Part shown: positions 14,134 through 19,010 of the stretch, one piece after another
Layout: each line of letters starts with the position of its first letter
Position numbering within the stretch: position 1 is the stretch's first letter
Assembly (NCBI GenBank): GCA_039184415.1
Contig: JBCDBB010000074.1
Span: 1 to 19,010, forward strand
Reading direction: 5' to 3'
Origin: JANSYP01 sp039184415
GTDB taxonomy: Bacteria > Pseudomonadota > Alphaproteobacteria > Rhodobacterales > Rhodobacteraceae
Length of the DNA: 19,010 nucleotides
Translations under genes and position numbers: made by a program
Notes under the pieces: model-generated
Told to the model about the DNA's origin: nothing
Database searches by the model: none
Seen by the model: the letters and a program-made list of their open reading frames with translations, nothing else

Positions 14134-14922
14134 ATGATCGTTGTCGATGATCTGCACAAGCATTTCGGCGGTTTCCATGCCGTGGACGGGACGAGCCTGG
14201 CCATCGAAACGGGCACGATCACTGGGCTCATTGGTCCAAATGGCGCCGGAAAAACCACGCTTTTCAATGTGATCGCGGGCGACACTCAACCAACGTCGGG
14301 TCGTGTGACCATGGCGCGCGAAGATATCACCGGCCTTCCGCCCCATGCGCTCTTCGCACGCGGCCTGCTGCGCACGTTTCAGGTCGCCCATGAGTTCGAC
14401 ACGATGACGGTGCGCGAAAACCTGATGATGGTACCGGACCACCAGAGCGGCGAGACGTTGTGGAACACCTGGATCGCGCGCGGCCGAATTGCGCGCGAGG
14501 AGCGGACGCTCGCGAAGAAAGCTGACGAAGTCCTTGAGTTTCTGACGATTTCACATCTCGCGGATGAGCGGGCCGGTAATCTCTCCGGCGGGCAGAAAAA
14601 GCTTCTGGAGTTAGGACGCACGATGATGGTCGACGCCAAGATCGTCTTTCTCGACGAGGTCGGCGCAGGTGTGAACCGAACGCTCCTGAACACGATCGGC
14701 GACGCCATCGCCGAGCTCAACCGCGACCGAGGCTACACCTTTTGCATGATCGAACATGACATGGAGTTCATCGGCCGCCTTTGCGATCCGGTCATCTGCA
14801 TGGCCGAAGGCAAGGTGCTGGCCGAGGGAACCATAGACCAGATCAAATCCGATGAACGGGTAATCGAGGCGTATCTTGGCACAGGTCTGAAAAACAAGAT
14901 CGCTCAAGAGGCGGCGCAGTGA
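14134..14922 (+). CDS. livG: ABC transporter ATP-binding protein LivG
   Basis: One of two ATPases of the branched-chain-amino-acid-type importer, 262 residues, bound to the inner face of the membrane. Walker A is GPNGAGKTT (34-42), the ABC signature is LSGGQ (150-154) and Walker B is IVFLDE (170-175). The Walker B Glu is followed by Val instead of the usual Pro (DEVGAGVN against DEPAAGLN), a mild departure. The Q-loop glutamine is in TFQVAHEF and the switch histidine in MIEHDMEFI. GGGAG lies five bases before the ATG. The stop overlaps livF as GTGA. Confidence 0.95.
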   Translation: MIVVDDLHKHFGGFHAVDGTSLAIETGTITGLIGPNGAGKTTLFNVIAGDTQPTSGRVTMAREDITGLPPHALFARGLLRTFQVAHEFDTMTVRENLMMVPDHQSGETLWNTWIARGRIAREERTLAKKADEVLEFLTISHLADERAGNLSGGQKKLLELGRTMMVDAKIVFLDEVGAGVNRTLLNTIGDAIAELNRDRGYTFCMIEHDMEFIGRLCDPVICMAEGKVLAEGTIDQIKSDERVIEAYLGTGLKNKIAQEAAQ

Positions 14923-15689
14923 GCCTGGCCCTTGTACGCGACACGGACGAGAGCGCCTACCTGACGCAAAAGCTCGCCTCGAAGCCCTTTTTATCCGCAA
15001 CGGGCATGACGGGCGGCTATGGTCGTGGTGCGGATATCCTGCGCGGCTGCTCCCTCGCCGTTGCGGGCGGTGAGATTGCGGTGATCGTCGGGCCCAACGG
15101 TGCCGGCAAGTCCACCGCAATGAAGGCCGTCTTTGGTATGCTGGATCTCCGCGAAGGCGCCGTGACGCTCGGCGGCGAGGACATCATGCATCTGACGCCG
15201 CAGGCGCGGGTCGCGAAGGGAATGGGCTTCGTCCCCCAGGTGCGAAACATCTTTCCCACCATGACTGTGCAGGAAAACCTCGAAATGGGGGCTTTTCTTC
15301 GCCGCGACGACTATGCTGACACCATGGCCCAGGTCTACGATCTGTTCCCGATCCTCAAGGACAAACGCCACCAGCACGCGGGGGAACTCTCGGGGGGCCA
15401 GCGCCAGCAGGTGGCCGTTGGCCGTGCCCTGATGACCCGGCCGCAGCTCCTGATGCTCGACGAACCAACGGCCGGAGTTAGCCCGATCGTGATGGACGAA
15501 CTCTTCGATCGCATCATCGAGGTCGCTCGGACGGGCATCTCCGTGCTGATGGTCGAGCAGAACGCCCGGCAGGCGCTTGAGATTGCCGACACCGGGTACG
15601 TGCTGGTGCAGGGCTCCAATCGCTTTGCCGACACCGGACAGGCCCTGCTTGCCAACCCCGATGTCCGAAGGAGTTTTCTGGGCGGATGA
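14919..15689 (+). CDS. livF: ABC transporter ATP-binding protein LivF
   Basis: Second ATPase of the importer, 256 residues. Walker A is GPNGAGKST (58-66), the signature is LSGGQRQQ and Walker B is LLMLDEPTAGVSP. The C-terminal MVEQNARQALEIADTGYVL is characteristic of LivF. Compared with E. coli LivF (237 residues) there is an extra N-terminal segment of about 25 residues before the usual start of homology (GMTGGYGRG). The GTG at 14919 overlaps the livG stop by four bases and is taken as the start; the ATG at about 15006 would give the short form. Confidence 0.94.
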   Translation: MSLALVRDTDESAYLTQKLASKPFLSATGMTGGYGRGADILRGCSLAVAGGEIAVIVGPNGAGKSTAMKAVFGMLDLREGAVTLGGEDIMHLTPQARVAKGMGFVPQVRNIFPTMTVQENLEMGAFLRRDDYADTMAQVYDLFPILKDKRHQHAGELSGGQRQQVAVGRALMTRPQLLMLDEPTAGVSPIVMDELFDRIIEVARTGISVLMVEQNARQALEIADTGYVLVQGSNRFADTGQALLANPDVRRSFLGG

Positions 15690-15784
15690 CGGTTCCTAGA
15701 CGCGAAAGAGCTCAGCCCGGATGTGGACCAATGGCAGGCACGGCGACTTGTCCGCAGAGATCCGGCCGGCACTTGTGAGGAACG

Positions 15785-16153
15785 ATGCGTAACACACTGA
15801 TACTCCTGACAACGCTTTGTCTCTTTTCCACGTCCGCCAAGGCCCAATGGGTAACCGTGCAATGCCTCTTTGAGACCGAATGCTATGAGGCCGAGGGCTG
15901 CGACGGCGCCGGGCTGTCGCTGGAACTCTCGGCCGGTGACGCCCCGGGCGAGGTGGTGATGCGGTCCCCCGGCGAGACGGTCGTAGGGCGGACCAGCGGG
16001 TCCGACGCAACATCGCTGATCTGGAGCGCCGAAACCGAGAGCGCCGCCCACCTGCTGAGCTGGGGCGCAGACGGAACCGCGCGCTACAGCGTGCATCTGG
16101 TGCATGGGCCCGAAGTCGTCAGCTACCTCGGACGTTGCGAGACCCAGACGTGA
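15785..16153 (+). CDS. Small secreted four-cysteine protein of unknown function
   Basis: A 122-residue protein lying between livF and livH. A clear signal peptide covers residues 1-20 (TLILLTTLCLFSTSAKA, cleavage before QW), so the mature protein of about 100 residues is periplasmic or secreted. Four cysteines remain after cleavage (C27, C33, C39 and C118), enough for two disulfides. The body is rich in Gly, Ser, Glu and short beta-type stretches (LSLELSAG, EVVMRSPGETVVG, SLIWSAE, ARYSVHLVHGPEVVSYLG). I do not recognise a family. GAGG sits four bases before the ATG. It is 95 bases after livF and 13 before livH, on the same strand, so it is likely transcribed with the transporter; a role as accessory factor is only a guess. 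Confidence 0.75.
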   Translation: MRNTLILLTTLCLFSTSAKAQWVTVQCLFETECYEAEGCDGAGLSLELSAGDAPGEVVMRSPGETVVGRTSGSDATSLIWSAETESAAHLLSWGADGTARYSVHLVHGPEVVSYLGRCETQT

Positions 16154-16166
16154 CGGACACGCTCTG

Positions 16167-17177
16167 ATGGATGCTCTCAACGCTCTCGTGGCCTTTGCCA
16201 ACTTCGTGCTGGTCCCGGCACTTGCCTATGGCAGCCAGCTCGCTTTGGGGGCTTTGGGTGTCACGCTCATCTACGGCATCCTGCGGTTTTCGAATTTCGC
16301 CCATGGCGACACGATGGCCTTTGGGGCAATGGTCACAATTCTGCTGACTTGGGTGTTCCAGGCCATGGGGGTCACGATCGCGCCCCTGCCGACGGCGCTG
16401 ATCGCCCTGCCCTTCGGCATTCTTGCAACCGCGGCTCTGGTCTATGCGACGGACCGAACCGTCTACCGCTTCTATCGCCGGGCCAAGGCCGCGCCGGTGA
16501 TGCTTGTGATCGTGTCCATGGGCGTGATGTTCGTGATGAACGGCCTGGTCCGGGTCATCATTGGGCCGGAAAGCCAGAACTTTTCCGACGGAGCCCGGTT
16601 TCTGATCACGGCGCGCGAGTTTCGCGAGATGACCGGCCTGAGCGAGGGACTGGCGATCCGTACGAGCCAAGCGATCACCCTGGTCACGGCCGTGATTGTT
16701 GTCGCCGCACTCTTCTGGTTCCTCAATCGGACCCGCACCGGAAAGTCCATGCGCGCCTATTCCGACAATGAGGATCTCGCGCTGCTATCCGGGATCAATC
16801 CCGAAAGGGTTGTTGCGGTCACATGGATCCTTGTCGCGGCGCTGGCGACCATCGCAGGGACGCTCTACGGGCTCGACAAGGGCTTCCAACCGTTCACCTA
16901 TTTCCAGTTGCTCTTGCCGGTATTCGCTGCGGCCATCGTTGGCGGGCTGGGCAATCCGCTTGGTGCCATCGCCGGCGGCTATGTCATCGCCTTTTCCGAG
17001 GTCACGATCACCTATGCCTGGAAGAAGGTGCTGAGCTATCTCATGCCTGCGGGGCTCGAGCCCGCCGGGCTCGTGCAACTGCTCAGTACCGAATACAAAT
17101 ATGCGGTCAGCTTTGCCATTCTGGTCATCGTACTGCTGTTCCGGCCGACGGGCATCTTCCGGGGTAAGGCGGTATGA
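16167..17177 (+). CDS. livH: Branched-chain-amino-acid-type ABC transporter permease LivH
   Basis: Inner-membrane permease, 336 residues with about eight hydrophobic segments. The LivH signature GVTLIYGILRFSNFAHGD lies near residues 30-50, and the cytoplasmic coupling loop near 200-220 (RTRTGKSMRAYSDNEDLALL) matches the family pattern of a Gly/Arg-Ala stretch that contacts the ATPase. The C-terminus ends RPTGIFRGKAV, typical of LivH. The frame is open a further 63 bases upstream, but that extension overlaps the preceding gene and is hydrophilic, so the ATG at 16167 is chosen. It overlaps livM by four bases (ATGA). Confidence 0.94.
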   Translation: MDALNALVAFANFVLVPALAYGSQLALGALGVTLIYGILRFSNFAHGDTMAFGAMVTILLTWVFQAMGVTIAPLPTALIALPFGILATAALVYATDRTVYRFYRRAKAAPVMLVIVSMGVMFVMNGLVRVIIGPESQNFSDGARFLITAREFREMTGLSEGLAIRTSQAITLVTAVIVVAALFWFLNRTRTGKSMRAYSDNEDLALLSGINPERVVAVTWILVAALATIAGTLYGLDKGFQPFTYFQLLLPVFAAAIVGGLGNPLGAIAGGYVIAFSEVTITYAWKKVLSYLMPAGLEPAGLVQLLSTEYKYAVSFAILVIVLLFRPTGIFRGKAV

Positions 17178-18478
17178 GCCAGACGTTACGCGGCACGCTG
17201 ATGTTTGCCCTGGTCGCAGCGCTGATAACCCTGACCGGGTTGGTCCAGGGTTGGAACAGCGCCCTGGTGATCCTCAACATGGGGCTCGTGAGTGCGATCA
17301 TGGCGCTCGGCGTCAACCTCCAATGGGGATTCGCGGGTCTTTTCAATGTCGGTATCATGGGGTTCGTGGCGCTCGGCGGCCTTGCGGCCGTCCTGATCGC
17401 CATGCCGCCCACGACCGAGGCCTGGAGCGCTGGCGGCGGGCGCATGGTTCTGGCCCTTTCCGCGGGAGGCGCGACCATCCTTGCCGCGATCCTGGTCCAG
17501 CGGAACATGGTGCCGGGGCGGTGGCGCACATTGACGATGCTGGCCGTGATTATCGTTGGCTTTGCCGTCTATCGCATGCTTTTCGAACCGGCCCGCGATG
17601 CGATCGAGGCGGTGAATCCGGCGGGCACGGGTTATTTGGGTGGGCTGTCACTGCCCGTCCTCCTTTCCTGGCCTGTGGGTGGTGTGCTTGCGGCGGGTGC
17701 GGCCTGGCTGATCGGCAAGACGGCCCTCGGCCTGCGCTCCGACTATCTGGCCATCGCAACGCTCGGTATTGCGGAGATTGTTATCGCGCTGATGCGCAAC
17801 GAAGACTGGCTCAGCCGTGGCGTTAAAAATGTCGTCGGCCTGCCTCGACCGATGCCCTTCGAGACCGACCTGCAGGCCGATCCGGGTTTTGTCGCCCAGG
17901 CCGAAAGCCTTGGCCTGACGGCGGTGGAGTGGTCCACGCTCTATGTAAAGCTTGGCTACACCGCGCTTTTTGCCGCCGTGCTCGTGGCCCTGCTGATCCT
18001 CGCCCAGCTCGCGCTGGCGTCACCCTGGGGCCGTATGATGCGCGCGATCCGTGACAACGAGACCGCCGCCGAGGCAATGGGCAAGAACGTCAAGGCGCGT
18101 CACCTGCAGATCTTCATCCTCGGCTCGGCCATCTGCGGTCTGGCCGGCGCAATGATGACGACGCTCGACGGTCAGCTCACGCCCGGCAGCTACCAGCCCC
18201 TGCGCTTTACGTTCCTGATCTGGGTGATGGTGATCGTCGGCGGATCGGGCAACAATTTCGGCGCCATTCTCGGTGGGTTCCTGATCTGGTTCCTGTGGGT
18301 GCAGGTGGAGCCGATGGGGCTCTGGATGCTGACGATGTTTACCTCTCCACTGCCCGACGGATCGGCCCTCAAGGAGCATCTGCTGGCCTCCGCGCCTCAG
18401 ATGCGCCTCCTGACCATGGGTGTGGTCCTGTTGGTTGTGCTGCGCTTCTATCCGCGTGGCCTTCTGCCGGAACGCTGA
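17174..18478 (+). CDS. livM: Branched-chain-amino-acid-type ABC transporter permease LivM
   Basis: Second inner-membrane permease, 434 residues. Family motifs: ALGVNLQWGFAGLFNVGIMGF (about 44-64), GLRSDYLAIATLGIAEI (about 185-201), the EAA-like coupling loop SPWGRMMRAIRDNETAAEAMG (about 280-300) and GGSGNNFGAILGGFLIW (about 356-372). It ends RFYPRGLLPER, the usual LivM tail. The hydrophilic stretch 228-255 after GLPRPMP is probably an external loop. AAGG lies just before the ATG. Two bases separate its stop from the following hydrolase gene, so the two are in one operon. Confidence 0.95.
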   Translation: MSQTLRGTLMFALVAALITLTGLVQGWNSALVILNMGLVSAIMALGVNLQWGFAGLFNVGIMGFVALGGLAAVLIAMPPTTEAWSAGGGRMVLALSAGGATILAAILVQRNMVPGRWRTLTMLAVIIVGFAVYRMLFEPARDAIEAVNPAGTGYLGGLSLPVLLSWPVGGVLAAGAAWLIGKTALGLRSDYLAIATLGIAEIVIALMRNEDWLSRGVKNVVGLPRPMPFETDLQADPGFVAQAESLGLTAVEWSTLYVKLGYTALFAAVLVALLILAQLALASPWGRMMRAIRDNETAAEAMGKNVKARHLQIFILGSAICGLAGAMMTTLDGQLTPGSYQPLRFTFLIWVMVIVGGSGNNFGAILGGFLIWFLWVQVEPMGLWMLTMFTSPLPDGSALKEHLLASAPQMRLLTMGVVLLVVLRFYPRGLLPER

Positions 18479-18480
18479 GG

Positions 18481-19010
18481 ATGTTCGCAGGTTTCGAGAC
18501 GCGCAGGATCGTGGCCCCAGGCGATGTGGGCATTCATGTCCGGATCGGTGGCGCCGGCCCGCCCGTTCTGTTGCTGCATGGCTATCCGCAGACCCATGTC
18601 TGCTGGCACATGGTGGCCCCGAAGCTCGTGGCGGCCGGGTTCACGGTCGTCTGTCCTGATCTGCGGGGCTATGGCGACAGCGACAAGCCGGAAAGCAGCC
18701 CGGACCACCGCACCTACTCGAAGCGCGCCATGGCCGCGGACCTGGTCGCCGTGATGCGCGCACTCGGGTTCGATCGGTTTCATCTCGTGGGCCATGACCG
18801 CGGCGGACGAGTCGCCCATCGCTTGGCGTTGGACCATCCGCAAACTGTGCGCAGCATCGCTGTGCTCGATATCGCGCCGACGGAAACCATGTATGCGCGG
18901 ACGGACCAGCGGTTCGCGACCGGCTATTACCATTGGTTTTTCCTGATCCAGCCCGCCCCGCTGCCCGAACGCATGATCGGTGCCGATCCGGAATTCTATC
19001 TTCGACAAAA
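18481..19010 (+). CDS. Alpha/beta hydrolase resembling haloacetate/fluoroacetate dehalogenase (partial)
   Basis: The first 176 residues of an alpha/beta hydrolase cut by the right edge. The order of motifs is that of fluoroacetate dehalogenases: MFAGFETRRI start, oxyanion HGYPQTH (33-39), DLRGYGDSDKP (60-70), nucleophile elbow GHDRGGRV with D106 and the substrate-carboxylate arginines R107 and R110, D130 in AVLDIAPT, and the H151-W152 pair in YYHWFFLIQPAP. In characterised enzymes an equivalent His-Trp pair helps bind fluoride. This is recalled similarity; the catalytic His lies outside the window. Epoxide hydrolases share parts of this layout. The GAGG directly abuts the ATG, an unusual spacing, but the conserved N-terminus supports the start. 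Confidence 0.85.
   Translation, partial: MFAGFETRRIVAPGDVGIHVRIGGAGPPVLLLHGYPQTHVCWHMVAPKLVAAGFTVVCPDLRGYGDSDKPESSPDHRTYSKRAMAADLVAVMRALGFDRFHLVGHDRGGRVAHRLALDHPQTVRSIAVLDIAPTETMYARTDQRFATGYYHWFFLIQPAPLPERMIGADPEFYLRQ

Noticed and set aside
1..19010. CRISPR arrays, tRNA/rRNA genes, insertion sequences, toxin-antitoxin or phage modules
   Set aside because: None seen: no regularly spaced repeats, no tRNA-like cloverleaf or rRNA sequence noticed, no transposase or phage genes; gene content is housekeeping and transport throughout.

Overview
The window looks like an ordinary chromosomal stretch of a Rhodobacteraceae (Roseobacter-group) alphaproteobacterium. The evidence is the high GC content, tightly packed genes with ATGA/GTGA overlaps, a phoR-pstSCA order, a yicC-gmk pair, a class II DAHP synthase, a PAS_5 (DUF1457-type) protein and a Roseobacter-style GlxA/AraC regulator. 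This assignment comes from gene content and recalled families, not a database search. I see no rRNA, tRNA, CRISPR array, insertion sequence, prophage or replication origin, and no stretch above 300 bases without a gene.

Layout. (1) 1-4285, minus strand: the phosphate-starvation locus, read as phoR, pstS, pstC, pstA (pstA runs off the left edge). A three-unit Pho box lies between phoR and pstS, and a stem-loop between pstS and pstC. (2) 4450-4830, plus strand: a small unrecognised protein with a receiver-like alternation of strands and helices, divergent from phoR. (3) 4799-8039, minus strand: a compact run yicC, gmk, gamma-carbonic-anhydrase-like protein and a Cys/Met-metabolism PLP enzyme, the last three joined by 4-base overlaps. 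(4) 8281-9021, plus strand: a PAS_5 protein, separated from yicC by a leader with a perfect 10-bp inverted repeat. (5) 9046-10422, minus strand: class II DAHP synthase, convergent with the PAS gene and sharing a strong hairpin region with it. (6) 10588-11628, plus strand: a GlxA-family regulator. (7) 11598-12713, minus strand: an exported PQQ-type aldose sugar dehydrogenase. (8) 12888-19010, plus strand: a complete branched-chain-amino-acid-type (HAAT family) ABC transporter with binding protein, two ATPases and two permeases. A small secreted cysteine-containing protein sits inside it, and an alpha/beta hydrolase closely resembling haloacetate/fluoroacetate dehalogenases follows it and is cut by the right edge.

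How the genes work together. PhoR would sense phosphate status with PhoB (not in the window) and act through the Pho box to drive the high-affinity Pst importer. The liv-type cluster probably imports a small amino acid-like or carboxylate solute, and the attached hydrolase hints that the substrate may not be a branched-chain amino acid. Both transporter operons carry a stem-loop directly after the binding-protein gene, a usual way to keep binding protein in excess over the membrane parts.

I did not find a convincing new multi-gene system. The best leads are the receiver-like orphan at 4450-4830, the small four-cysteine secreted protein within the transporter operon, the dehalogenase-like gene linked to that transporter, and several inverted repeats, including one whose loop holds a stop codon.
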